DNA from: Myxococcus dinghuensis
GTDB taxonomy: Bacteria > Myxococcota > Myxococcia > Myxococcales > Myxococcaceae
Assembly: GCF_024198235.1 (NCBI RefSeq)
Contig: NZ_JAKCFB010000010.1
Location: 1 to 64,000 of the forward strand
Direction: 5' to 3'
DNA length: 64,000 nt
In this document: in pieces, positions 27,201 to 35,032 of the stretch
Layout of the letters: each line of letters opens with the position of its first letter
Position numbering within the stretch: position 1 is the first letter of the stretch
Made by a program: the position numbers and the translations under genes
The notes under the pieces: model-generated
Databases searched by the model: none
Seen by the model: the letters and a program-made list of their open reading frames with translations, nothing else
What the model was told of the DNA's origin: nothing

Positions 27201-28381
27201 GGCGCGTCCTCCAGCCAGCCCCGGTCGAGCGCGTGGTTGGAGTCGTACACGGTGAACTCGCGCAGCCGCTGCGTCAGCGTGTGCCCTTGCGAGGCGAGGT
27301 CCTCGACCAGGGACTGGAAGCGCGCGTCGGCGTTCGCCTTGCCCAGGCCGTGGACGCGCAGCGTGACGAAGCGCTCCCCGCTGCCGTCCGCGCGGAGCTT
27401 GCGCGCGTTGCGGGACAGGTGCGCGCCATGGCGCTCACAGCGGGCGCGCAAGGTCTCCAGGTCCGTGCCGCTCGCGGGGATGACGACCTTCACGTGGAAC
27501 TCGAAGTAGTTCGTCGGCTGGGCGCGCGCCGTCGCGTCGTCCTCCGGCATGTCCCGGTTCTTCCCCAGGGCCTCGAGCTTCATGCGCGTGACGTCGAACC
27601 CCTGGGCCGCGAGTCCTCGGGCCAGCTCCCTCACCTCCACCAGCGCCTGTCGCCGCGTGCCGTGGTGGTACGAGGACGTCATGGGCTGGAAGGGCTCGGC
27701 GCCGCGGCCCAGCTCGATGAAGAGGCACTTCACGCCCGCCGTGTCGCAGCACGCCCGGAAGCGCTGCAGCTCCTCCTCCGAGCGCGCGGACACGGTGACG
27801 TGGGCCTCGTAGGCGCCACCCTGGGACGGTGGGCGCAGCCGGTCCGCCAGCTCCAGGTAGGGCCGCTGGCGCATGTTGAGGATGAACTTGTTGCGCGGCA
27901 TCTCCCCGAGCGTGCGTTGGTAGCCATCCGGCAGCCACGCGCGATCCCACCCGTAGCCGCCCTCGCCGCGCGGCGCCGAGAGCAGCGTGCCCTCCAGGGC
28001 ATCCTCGAAGAGGGCGACGTGGTCGGGACGGCCGTCCTCCGAGAGCGCCACGGTCACGCGGGTGCGCCCCCGGCGTCCGCCGTACCGGGCGAGGAACGCG
28101 GACTCTCCCTGCTCGAGCAACGCCTTCTTGAACGCGGCGCCGGTGAAGGTGGGGCCGCCCTCCAGCTCCAGCGCGGTGGCCTCCACGAAGCACGGCGCGC
28201 CGAGCACCTGGTACGCCGCGAGCACCTTCCGCGTCGCGAGCGTGCCCAGGTCGACCGGAGCGGGCTCGGGCTCCTGGCCGGGCAAGGCGAGCTTCCGCCA
28301 CGCGATGTCGATGCCCGCGAGCAGCCGGGCGACTTCCTCGCCCTTGTAGCGATTGCCAGTGATGAAGGTCGCGCGTGTCAC
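27197..28381 (-). CDS. ITPase (Ham1/RdgB)-like protein with duplicated unknown C-terminal domain
   Basis: 394 residues. Residues 1-185 follow the Ham1/ITPA fold: FITGNRYKGEEVARLL, TLATRKVLAAYQ, FVEATALELEGGPTFTGAAFKKAL, FEDALEGTLLSAPRGEGGYGWD and TLGEMPRNKFILNMR. By eye the catalytic Asp of the EDT/DDS motif is Ala68 here, so pyrophosphatase activity is uncertain. Residues 190-390 are two similar copies of an unknown roughly 95-residue unit beginning YEAHVTVSARSEEELQRFRA and YFEFHVKVVIPASGTDLETL. GTG 28381 has GGGAGA upstream inside a tiny hairpin, 18 nt after the RNA ligase gene. Confidence 0.7.
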   Translation of the reverse strand: MTRATFITGNRYKGEEVARLLAGIDIAWRKLALPGQEPEPAPVDLGTLATRKVLAAYQVLGAPCFVEATALELEGGPTFTGAAFKKALLEQGESAFLARYGGRRGRTRVTVALSEDGRPDHVALFEDALEGTLLSAPRGEGGYGWDRAWLPDGYQRTLGEMPRNKFILNMRQRPYLELADRLRPPSQGGAYEAHVTVSARSEEELQRFRACCDTAGVKCLFIELGRGAEPFQPMTSSYHHGTRRQALVEVRELARGLAAQGFDVTRMKLEALGKNRDMPEDDATARAQPTNYFEFHVKVVIPASGTDLETLRARCERHGAHLSRNARKLRADGSGERFVTLRVHGLGKANADARFQSLVEDLASQGHTLTQRLREFTVYDSNHALDRGWLEDAP

Positions 28382-28384
28382 GAC

Positions 28385-28400
28385 GACATCTCCCGATGTC
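28385..28400 (-). promoter_or_regulatory. Small hairpin presenting the ribosome site between two operon genes
   Basis: On the minus strand GACATC, loop GGGA and GATGTC form a perfect 6-bp stem. The GGGA loop plus next bases is the ribosome binding site for the GTG at 28381. It overlaps the last base of the RNA ligase stop codon. Confidence 0.45.
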
Positions 28401-29146
28401 TAGGGCGAGGAGTCTTCCGGGCGCCAGTTCCAGTGGGGCGGCTGGCCGGAGTGGTCTGGCAGCAGCCACCCGTCCACCTTGCCGGGGCGTACATACTTGG
28501 CCAGCAGCTCCACCCTGACGCCCTCGGGCAGGCGCCGTTCGAGCCGCCACACGGCCCCCTCCACCGGGTCGCGCGCACCGTGGAAGCCGCCCGCGTCCAG
28601 TCGCGCCATCGCGGCCCCGACGCCCAGGGGCGAGCCCTCGTGGACGAGCCCGGGAACGGGGATGCCGACGGCGCCCAGTCGAGCGGTGACTTCGCTCCAG
28701 GGCGCGCGTCCCTCCTCGCGCAGCAGGTCGAAGGCGACGAAGGGCTCGTGCGTCAGCGCGTAGCGGGTGCCATGGGCGAGGGCCAGCCACTCGCCGACCA
28801 CCCGCTCCCCTGGCTGGAGGACGTCCAGGAGGCGGCGCGCGTTCCGGTCGACCCACGTGGCCCACAGTCGCCGTGCCTCGTTCGGAGAGTGGGCCGCCAG
28901 CGTGCCCTCCCGTCCCAGCGCGAACAGCGAGTCCCCCACGCGGGCGGCGGCGACACACGAGCCGTCCAGCTTCTCCAGGACGACGACGTGGTCGCGCGCG
29001 TCGCGTGCGCGGTCGGTGAGGACTCGCGCCAGGGCGGGTGACAGGTGTCGGTCCGCGGGGCCCGTGCGTGAGCCGGGCAGGTGTGGAATCGAGCCGTAGG
29101 CCCGACGTCCCAGCGGGCGGAAGTCGGGAGGGGGAAGCGGTGTCAC
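28400..29146 (-). CDS. RNA ligase family protein (Rnl2-like)
   Basis: Predicted ATP-dependent polynucleotide ligase; 248 residues from GTG 29146 (VTPLPPPDF); the frame is open further upstream but that part is Arg/Pro/Ser junk-like. Nucleotidyltransferase motifs in order: motif I VVVLEKLDGS with adenylated K59, motif III-like GERVVGEWLALAHG with E119, motif IIIa FVAFDLL (136-142), motif IV EGAVWRLE (196-203) and motif V VELLAKYVR with K217. A separate C-terminal specificity domain is absent. It heads a three-gene minus operon with an ITPase-like protein and an AbiEii-type nucleotidyltransferase, suggesting RNA repair or modification. Confidence 0.78.
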   Translation of the reverse strand: MTPLPPPDFRPLGRRAYGSIPHLPGSRTGPADRHLSPALARVLTDRARDARDHVVVLEKLDGSCVAAARVGDSLFALGREGTLAAHSPNEARRLWATWVDRNARRLLDVLQPGERVVGEWLALAHGTRYALTHEPFVAFDLLREEGRAPWSEVTARLGAVGIPVPGLVHEGSPLGVGAAMARLDAGGFHGARDPVEGAVWRLERRLPEGVRVELLAKYVRPGKVDGWLLPDHSGQPPHWNWRPEDSSP

Positions 29147-29201
29147 GCTCGCGAGGGTAACACCGCTCCCCGACCGACGGGGCGCATCCCCACGTCTCGA
29201 C

Positions 29202-29813
29202 TCAGAACGACGCCGCGGGGGCGCGAGCACGCCGTGAGAACCCCCTCGAGACGGAGTCGCAGTAGGCGGGCCGGGCGCCCTCCGTGACGCATTCTCCGCA
29301 GCCCTCCTCGAGGCAGCGGCTGGCATCCATCGGGAAGTCCGGAATCATCGTCGAGGCGAACGTTCCATAGGGGCTTCCGTAGCGGCCGTTGGACGCAGAG
29401 GCGCACCAGCGGGGTGGGTCTCCTCCCTCGCACTCGGGGCGCTCGCCGGGCAGGCAATACGCCTGCAACGCGCCCGCGTCCCGGAACTCCGGGGCCAGGG
29501 TGTGGTTCATCACCACGACGTCCGGCGCGTTGCCGGAGGCGACGGCGACGCGCAGGGCGTCACGCAACTGCGCTTCGTCGTCGAACTGGGAGACCACCAC
29601 GGTATTTCCCGTCTGGGATTCATGACGCTGGGCCGCGTTGCCGAAGGCCACCTCGGGCATTCCTCCGAGCGCGTGCCACACCGCGAGGGTGGCGGGGTCC
29701 TCCGCCAGCGCGGCTCCTGCCTGGAGACACGTCGCCAATGCCGCCCACTTCCAGCGCTTCCTGCTCAGGACCTCCCCCCGTGTCCGTTCGAGCCCCGTGC
29801 CAATTCCTTCCAC
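29202..29813 (-). CDS. Short secreted protein resembling the N-terminus of a solute-binding protein
   Basis: 203 residues from GTG 29813; start uncertain. A signal-peptide-like stretch (WKWAALATCLQAGAALA) lies at about 21-38. Residues 42-120 read like the first domain of an extracellular sugar-binding protein (AVWHALGG, SQTGNTVVVSQFDDEAQLRDALRVAVASGNAPDVVVM, FRDAGALQAY), but the second lobe is missing. The C-terminal half has six Cys in a short span (CLPGERPEC, WCASAS, CLEEGCGEC), suggesting disulfides or a metal site. It may be a truncated binding protein or a specialised secreted factor. No permease genes are nearby. Confidence 0.5.
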   Translation of the reverse strand: MEGIGTGLERTRGEVLSRKRWKWAALATCLQAGAALAEDPATLAVWHALGGMPEVAFGNAAQRHESQTGNTVVVSQFDDEAQLRDALRVAVASGNAPDVVVMNHTLAPEFRDAGALQAYCLPGERPECEGGDPPRWCASASNGRYGSPYGTFASTMIPDFPMDASRCLEEGCGECVTEGARPAYCDSVSRGFSRRARAPAASF

Positions 29814-29862
29814 CCGGTGGGGCGGCGCGGATGTGGCCCGCGAGTATGGGATGGCATTGCTC

Positions 29863-29886
29863 GAATCACAGCTTGATTCGCTGTGA
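29863..29886. promoter_or_regulatory. Overlapping dyads upstream of the short secreted protein
   Basis: GAATC...GATTC (29863-29879) and TCACAGC / GCTGTGA (29866-29886, 7-nt spacer) overlap in a locally AT-richer patch 50 nt upstream of the minus-strand start at 29813. Possible operator. The remaining gap to 30027 shows no gene I can support. Confidence 0.35.
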
Positions 29887-30026
29887 GAGGAATTGTCCGT
29901 CGCCCCTGCCGACGTGGGCGTGATGCCCGAGATGAAGGCAGTCGTGGGCCATGGCGCCAGATGACGCGGGAACTCTCGGAGCTGGATGGCGGGGGACGGC
30001 GGTGGGCCTCGGGGCCCGGATGTCTG

Positions 30027-30359
30027 CTATTGCGCGCGGGGCGCGGGCTTGCGCGGCTCGCGCGCGTCGCGGCGTTGCTGGGCGATGCGGTGGCGGGCCC
30101 ACTCCGGCACCAGCTCCAACTCCTCGGGGAAGAACAGGTCCTCGCCGAGCCCGTCGACGCGGACCTGGATGAGCGGGTCGGTGGGGTACTGGTGGATGGG
30201 GTCGTCGTAGACGAGCGCCACGACCACGCCCATGCGCCCGAGGAAGCCCGGGGTGATGGTGCCGTCGTTGGAGGCGCTGACGACCTTGACGTGCTCGCCG
30301 ATCCTCACGGGCGCGCCGTCCACGTCACTGCTCACGATGAGAGAAGGATCCTGGTTCAT
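30027..30359 (-). CDS. Small protein in ECF-sigma operon (unknown)
   Basis: 110 residues, not recognised. ATG 30359 overlaps the upstream gene's stop by 4 nt (ATGA), so it is the third gene of the sigma-factor operon. The core (IGEHVKVVSASNDGTITPGFLG, RMGVVVALVYDDPIHQYPTDPLIQ, VRVDGLGEDLFFPEELELV) is rich in short beta strands, SH3-like in feel, followed by a basic, Arg-rich tail. No signal peptide or membrane segment, so presumably cytoplasmic. Confidence 0.65.
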   Translation of the reverse strand: MNQDPSLIVSSDVDGAPVRIGEHVKVVSASNDGTITPGFLGRMGVVVALVYDDPIHQYPTDPLIQVRVDGLGEDLFFPEELELVPEWARHRIAQQRRDAREPRKPAPRAQ

Positions 30360-31021
30360 GGGGCATAGGAGCGGGGTTTGAGGGAGCGTGACGACACGAG
30401 GGCCATGAGCGCGAGCAGCGCCCAGGCAATGAGGTGATAGGAGGCGACGTGGCGCCAGTCCTGCTCGCAGGCCAGTTCGCCAACGAACGCACCGGTCGTG
30501 CCCACGGACAATCCCGCGCACAGCGCGCGCAGGGGCTGGAACACGGCGCCTCGCAGGGCGACCAGGGCGACCACCAACGGAATGAGGCCGAGCGCGAGGT
30601 GGCTGGCGGTGCAGACCCACGCGGGCAAGGTCGGCGCCGTATTCGGCGTGCCTCGCGCGAGCACGAGCGTGGCCGCGCAAGCCATGGCGAGCCCCACGCC
30701 CCAGCGACGCAGGACGCGCCCTCGCGGAGACAGGGCCGCCCAGGCGCAGACGGTGCTCGTCCCCAGGAGGAGGGCGAGCAGCGGCGCCCGGCCCAGCAGC
30801 GTCCCGAGGCTCAGCGCGCCGCCCAGCACCATCACGAGGGCGGCCACCAGCGCCAGTCCTCCCGAGGAGGCCACCAGCCACGCCACCTGTGTCCGCCAGC
30901 GGCGCACGGGCCGGTCCTGCGCGAGCTCTCCACGCGCGGCGGCCAGGGCTCGTTCCAGCGAGGCCGCCTGCGGACGAGGCGCCTCGGTGAGCAGGGCGTC
31001 GATGTCGACGGGCGGCTTCAT
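30356..31021 (-). CDS. Six-segment membrane protein, probable anti-sigma factor (DUF1109/NrsF-like)
   Basis: 221 residues: about 60 soluble N-terminal residues (with LERALAAARGELAQDRPVRRW), then about six hydrophobic segments to the C-terminus. This topology, and overlap of its ATG with the stop of an ECF sigma gene (ATGA at 31018-31021), match DUF1109-type membrane anti-sigma factors and the CarR-like arrangement of myxobacteria. The soluble N-terminus would hold the sigma factor at the membrane. Family assignment is by topology and context, not by a clear motif. Confidence 0.6.
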   Translation of the reverse strand: MKPPVDIDALLTEAPRPQAASLERALAAARGELAQDRPVRRWRTQVAWLVASSGGLALVAALVMVLGGALSLGTLLGRAPLLALLLGTSTVCAWAALSPRGRVLRRWGVGLAMACAATLVLARGTPNTAPTLPAWVCTASHLALGLIPLVVALVALRGAVFQPLRALCAGLSVGTTGAFVGELACEQDWRHVASYHLIAWALLALMALVSSRSLKPRSYAP

Positions 31022-31575
31022 GCCTCCGCCTCCAGCCCATCCAGCAACTCCCGGAGCCGCTCGTAGCCCCGGTGCGCGCGCAGGCGCGCCGCGCCCGCGC
31101 TGATGCCCCGCAGGGCGGCGATCTCGTCGAACGACCAACCCTCCACCTTGCTGAGCACCACCGCCTCGCGGTGGTCCGGTGGAAGTTGTTGGAGCGCGTC
31201 GAGCAGGTGTCGGCGGAGGGAGGGGTCCCCGGAGGGCGGGGACGCGGAGGTGGGTTCCGCGCTCCCTTCATCGGACGCATGCGCGTCCACGTGGCGTTGG
31301 TGGCGCAGCGAGTCCCGGGCGGCGTTGGCCGCGATGGTCATGAGCCAGGGCACGAACCGTGTTCCCGGGTCATAACGCCCCCGGGCTCGGATGACGGACA
31401 GGAAGGTGGTCTGCAAGAGGTCCTCGGCGAGCGGCGCGTCGCGCACCATGCGCGTCAGGAAGCCCTGCACGCGCGCGGCATGGCGCGCGAACAGCGCCTC
31501 GAAGGCGTCTGGTGCTCCGTCGCAGAACCGTTCCATGAGCTCTTCGTCCGAGGGACTCCCCATCACCCGGCTCAT
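31018..31575 (-). CDS. ECF-type RNA polymerase sigma factor
   Basis: 185 residues. Region 2: DAFEALFARHAARVQGFLTRMVRDAPLAEDLLQTTFLSVIRARGRYDPG, with the WLMTIAANAARDSLRHQ region 2.4 segment near 75-92. An acidic linker follows, then region 4 (LLDALQQLPPDHREAVVLSKVEGWSFDEIAALRGISAGAARLRAHRGYERLREL). ATG 31575 is used; ATG 31563 is an alternative. It leads an operon with a membrane anti-sigma-like protein. The stimulus is unknown. Confidence 0.88.
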   Translation of the reverse strand: MSRVMGSPSDEELMERFCDGAPDAFEALFARHAARVQGFLTRMVRDAPLAEDLLQTTFLSVIRARGRYDPGTRFVPWLMTIAANAARDSLRHQRHVDAHASDEGSAEPTSASPPSGDPSLRRHLLDALQQLPPDHREAVVLSKVEGWSFDEIAALRGISAGAARLRAHRGYERLRELLDGLEAEA

Positions 31576-31602
31576 GGACGGCCTGCTCCGAAAAGTGTTT
31601 CC

Positions 31603-31632
31603 GGCGGAGTTTCCCCGGTGGGGTACTCCGCC
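31603..31632 (-). terminator. Long inverted repeat between metallophosphoesterase and ECF sigma gene
   Basis: Outer arms GGCGGAGT / ACTCCGCC (8 bp) plus inner CCCC/GGGG around an ACC loop, followed on the minus strand by a short TTTT. Either terminator of the metallophosphoesterase gene or an upstream regulatory dyad of the sigma operon. Confidence 0.5.
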
Positions 31633-31705
31633 AACTCATTGATTTGACGAGGGTCGGGTCGGGAGGTGGCGGAGAAGGAGGCGGTCCGCCGCGTGTCCCG
31701 GGGGC

Positions 31706-32893
31706 TCAGGTGGCCGTCAGCACCAGGCGGGCGATCTCCGGCGGCGCGGCCACCCGCATCGGCGGGCCGACGAAGCCGCAGCCCCGGCTGACGTAGAGCA
31801 GGGAGCCCCCGGTCCGGCTCAGTCCGGCGTTGCGGTCGCCCCAGATGACGTCCCCCACGAGGTTGCCGGGGAACATCTGTCCGCCGTGGGTATGGCCGGA
31901 GAGCTGGAGCCCCACGCCCCGCAGGGCGACCTCGTCGAAGTTGGAGGGCTGGTGCGCCAGCAGCACGCTGGCCCGGTCCGGTCTCACGCCGCGCAGCGCC
32001 GCGTCCAGGTCGTACCCGGGCTCGCCCATGCGCACGGCGCTCCAGTCGTCCACGCCCGCCAGGTCGAAGGACCCGCCCGCGTCGCCGATGGAGACGCTCC
32101 GGTTGCGCAGGACGTTGATGCCCATCCGCTCCAGGAAGGCCACCCACGCGTCCGCTCCGGAGTAGTAGTCGTGATTGCCGGTGACGAAGTACACGCCGTG
32201 GCGCGCGCGCAGCGCACCGAGCCCGGCGACGAAGGCCCCCAGGCGCTCCACCGAGCCGTCCACCAGGTCGCCGGTGATGGCGATGAGGTCGGGGGAGAGC
32301 GCGTTGGTGCGCGCCACCAGCTCGTCCACGAAGCGGCGCTCGAGCAGGTCGCCCACGTGGATGTCCGTCAGTTGCACCAGGGTGAAGCCATCCAGCGTCC
32401 GCGGCAGGCGGGGCAGGGGCACGGGGATGTCGCGCACGTCGGGCGGATGGAAGGCGCGCCACGCGCCGTAGCCGCTGACGGAGATGCCCGCGAGCCCCGC
32501 GCCCAGCGCCAGCCCCTGGGAGAGCAGGGCGCGGCGCTCCGGAGAGGTCGGCGCCTCGGGCTCGGGCGGGTGGCGTCGCCGGGCACGCCACGCGACGAAG
32601 CGCCGGGGCAGGTCCAGCGCGAGCGTGAAGAACAGCACGTACATCACCACGCCCGTCCACGACAGCAGGCCGATGCCCAGCACCCGGCTCGCCTCCGCCG
32701 GCAGCATCCAGTCGAGCACCCGGAAGCCCACGGTGCCGCCGAACCCCAGCGCGAACACGACCTGGGCGAACCGCCGGAGCCCAGCGCGGGGCGTCACGTC
32801 GCGGACGAGGCGCCGGTAGAGGTAGACGTGCGCCACAGCCAGCAGGGAGAGGACCGGGACGAGGAAGAGGAGGAGGCTGAGCCAGCGGGGCAT
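31706..32893 (-). CDS. Membrane-anchored metallophosphoesterase (YaeI/YkuE type)
   Basis: 395 residues from ATG 32893 (AGGGA 7 nt upstream). Four to five hydrophobic segments occupy residues 1-115; a Pro/Glu/Arg linker and an SQGLALGAGLAGISVSGYG segment, like a twin-Arg-less anchor, precede the catalytic domain (about 165-395). Metal-ligand motifs: TDIHVGD, ITGDLVDG, GNHDYY, LAHQP and SGHTHGGQ, the full calcineurin-like set. Family members hydrolyse phosphodiesters such as UDP-diacylglucosamine or lipid intermediates; the substrate here is unknown. Confidence 0.85.
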   Translation of the reverse strand: MPRWLSLLLFLVPVLSLLAVAHVYLYRRLVRDVTPRAGLRRFAQVVFALGFGGTVGFRVLDWMLPAEASRVLGIGLLSWTGVVMYVLFFTLALDLPRRFVAWRARRRHPPEPEAPTSPERRALLSQGLALGAGLAGISVSGYGAWRAFHPPDVRDIPVPLPRLPRTLDGFTLVQLTDIHVGDLLERRFVDELVARTNALSPDLIAITGDLVDGSVERLGAFVAGLGALRARHGVYFVTGNHDYYSGADAWVAFLERMGINVLRNRSVSIGDAGGSFDLAGVDDWSAVRMGEPGYDLDAALRGVRPDRASVLLAHQPSNFDEVALRGVGLQLSGHTHGGQMFPGNLVGDVIWGDRNAGLSRTGGSLLYVSRGCGFVGPPMRVAAPPEIARLVLTAT

Positions 32894-33070
32894 GGCACTT
32901 CCCTGAATAGCGGATGCCGGGGTGGGGCGCCCGCCCATTCGGCCGGACGGGGTGGTTCATGTCGGCAGGCAGGCGATCACGCTTCCGCTTTCGTGGGATG
33001 CCCCGTCGGGGCAGGCTGTGGCCCTCGTTCATCACCGGTCTCCGGCCATCCTTCCCAAGAGGTCCTCACC

Positions 33071-33556
33071 ATGCTTCGCACCCTGCTGCTCTGCGCCTTC
33101 CTCCTGCCCCTGGTGGGATGTGGAGATGACTCCAACGGCCCCTCGTCGGGCAACCCGGACAATGGAGATCCGACGAAGGTGACGTACGCGGAGAGCCTGG
33201 GCGTCGACCTGGCGGCGATGAACCGGCTGTCCAGCGGCCTCTACATCCAGGACCTGGGCGAGCCGGGGACGGGGGCGGAGGCGACGAACGGGACCGTCGT
33301 CGCGGTCCGTTACACGGGGTGGCTCCCGGACGGCGCGGAGTTCGACGGCTCCGGCGACGGACCGGCGCTGTCCTTCGTGCTCGGGCGGGGTTCGGTCATC
33401 AAGGGGTGGGACCAGGGCATCGCCGGCATGCGCGTGGGGGGCAAGCGCCGCCTCGTCATCCCCTCGTCGCTGGCGTACGGAGCGTCCGGCGTCCCGGGCG
33501 CCATCCCCGCGTACTCGGTGCTCATCTTCGACACGGAGCTGGTGTCGGTCCGCTGA
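33071..33556 (+). CDS. FKBP-type peptidyl-prolyl isomerase lipoprotein
   Basis: 161 residues from ATG 33071. A lipoprotein signal peptide ends at LLPLVGC (Cys17). An Asn/Gly/Ser linker follows. The FKBP domain has VVAVRYTGWLPDGAEFDGS, FVLGRGSVIKGWDQGIAGMRVGGKRRLVIPSSLAYG and PAYSVLIFDTELVSV, with the usual Tyr, Phe/Asp and Trp active-site residues. It would fold proline-containing proteins on the outer side of a membrane. Divergent from the metallophosphoesterase gene, sharing 177 nt upstream. Confidence 0.9.
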   Translation: MLRTLLLCAFLLPLVGCGDDSNGPSSGNPDNGDPTKVTYAESLGVDLAAMNRLSSGLYIQDLGEPGTGAEATNGTVVAVRYTGWLPDGAEFDGSGDGPALSFVLGRGSVIKGWDQGIAGMRVGGKRRLVIPSSLAYGASGVPGAIPAYSVLIFDTELVSVR

Positions 33557-33703
33557 GCGCACGGCCCGCCCCGTAGCGGCTTCCTCGCCTTCGATGTGGG
33601 GAGAGGGATGATATACGGGGAGTCACGTCTTCCGGGACCCAGGGGCCCGTCTCGAGTGCCTCGCGTGGGACAGCCCCACGGCCCGGAACGGGGGAGACGC
33701 GCG

Positions 33704-34882
33704 ATGTCACGGGCCGAGCCGGAAGTGGTGGAGGAGGGCGGGGGGACGCTCCAGGCGCTCCAGGCGCTGTTGCTGATGGAGTCGCCCGACATGGCGGCGC
33801 GGTTCTACGAGGAGCTGAGCGCGGCGCAGCGGGAGCGGCTCCTGCGGGACGCCGCGCAGGTGTCGCCGAGGGATCGCCAGCGGCTCGCGGAGGTGCTGCG
33901 GTGGGCGCGGGACTTCTCCGGGGCCGCGTCGCTCCTGCAGGGCTGCGACATGGACGCGCGTGTCGCGGAGCTCTACCTCCTGGACGGGCAATACGTGGAG
34001 GCGGCGGAGGCGTTCCTGCGCGCGGGTGACGTGGAGCGCGCGGCGGCGGCCTTCGAGCGCGGCGGCGCGCTGGAGCGGGCGCTGGAGGTGTACCGGGGCC
34101 TGGGCGCGCGTGAGTCGGTGGCGAACTGCCTGGTCCGCCTGGGGAGGCCCTTCGAGGGCGCGCAGCTCTACCGAGAGCTGGGGCAGCTCCACGCGGAGGT
34201 GGACGCGCTGGGGTGTGTCCCCGTGGGCGACGTGCGGCACGTGGAGTCCGTGCTGCGCATGTGCAAGCTGCTCGACGCGGAGGGGTACACGCGCCGGGCT
34301 CTGGCGCTCCTGGCGGACACGGTGCGTGGCTCGGAGGGCGCCCGGGGGGACCCGGCGCTGGTCGCGGAGAAGGCGAGGCTCTTGCGGCGCATGGGCATGG
34401 ACGCGGAGGCGGAGGCCGTCATCGCGCGCCTCCCCGCGCCCACCCCCGAGCAGGACGCGAGTGGCTACGACTACCTCAAGGCCATCCCCATCTTCGGCGA
34501 GCTGTCGCTGGCGGACATGAAGGACCTCCACCGCGTGGCACGGCAGGTGCTCCTCCCCGCGGGGAGTGTCCTGCTGGAGAAGGGGACGCTGGGCGTGGGC
34601 CTCTTCGTGCTCCTGGAGGGCAGCGTCGACGTGTTCAGCGGCGCGGAGCCGGACGCCCGGCACCTGAACACCCTGGGGCCGGGGGCCTACCTGGGGGAGA
34701 TCTCCCTCGTCCAGGACGCGCCCGTGTCCGCCCGGGCGAAGGCGCGCACGACGGTGCGGGCGCTGCGCATCACCCGCGCGGGGTTCCAGCACTACCTGGA
34801 CACGCACGAGGCCGCGGCGCTGCGCATCTACCGGCTGTTCACCCAGAACCTCGCGGCGCGGGTGCGGGCCCTGAGCATCTAG
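33704..34882 (+). CDS. TPR-like protein with C-terminal cyclic-nucleotide-binding domain
   Basis: 392 residues from ATG 33704 (GGGGGAG upstream); the open frame before it lacks family-like sequence. Residues 20-245 are helical repeats of TPR character (for example AELYLLDGQYVEAAEAFLRAGDVERAAAAFERGGALERALEVY). Residues 255-385 form a cNMP-binding domain: LPAGSVLLEKGTLGVGLFVLLEGSVDVFSG, GAYLGEISLVQDAPVSARAKA, RITRAGFQHYL. There is no DNA-binding helix-turn-helix, so it is a signalling or scaffold protein rather than a CRP regulator. The ligand is unknown. Confidence 0.75.
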   Translation: MSRAEPEVVEEGGGTLQALQALLLMESPDMAARFYEELSAAQRERLLRDAAQVSPRDRQRLAEVLRWARDFSGAASLLQGCDMDARVAELYLLDGQYVEAAEAFLRAGDVERAAAAFERGGALERALEVYRGLGARESVANCLVRLGRPFEGAQLYRELGQLHAEVDALGCVPVGDVRHVESVLRMCKLLDAEGYTRRALALLADTVRGSEGARGDPALVAEKARLLRRMGMDAEAEAVIARLPAPTPEQDASGYDYLKAIPIFGELSLADMKDLHRVARQVLLPAGSVLLEKGTLGVGLFVLLEGSVDVFSGAEPDARHLNTLGPGAYLGEISLVQDAPVSARAKARTTVRALRITRAGFQHYLDTHEAAALRIYRLFTQNLAARVRALSI

Positions 34883-35032
34883 CGCTCGGCGTACTTCGGT
34901 CGTCAGGCGGGCCTCGGCTCTCGCGTCGGCGGTCGTCGGCTCCGGTTGGCTTCCTGTCGCCGGGGCATGAGATGCTCGAGCCTTCGGTCGAGTGCGGCCT
35001 GCCACGGAGCCTCGACGCGCGTGGGGGAAGCC

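Noticed and set aside
26388-29146. Classical AbiE toxin-antitoxin pair
   Set aside because: Only an AbiEii-type nucleotidyltransferase is present; neighbouring genes are an RNA ligase and an ITPase-like protein, not an AbiEi regulator.
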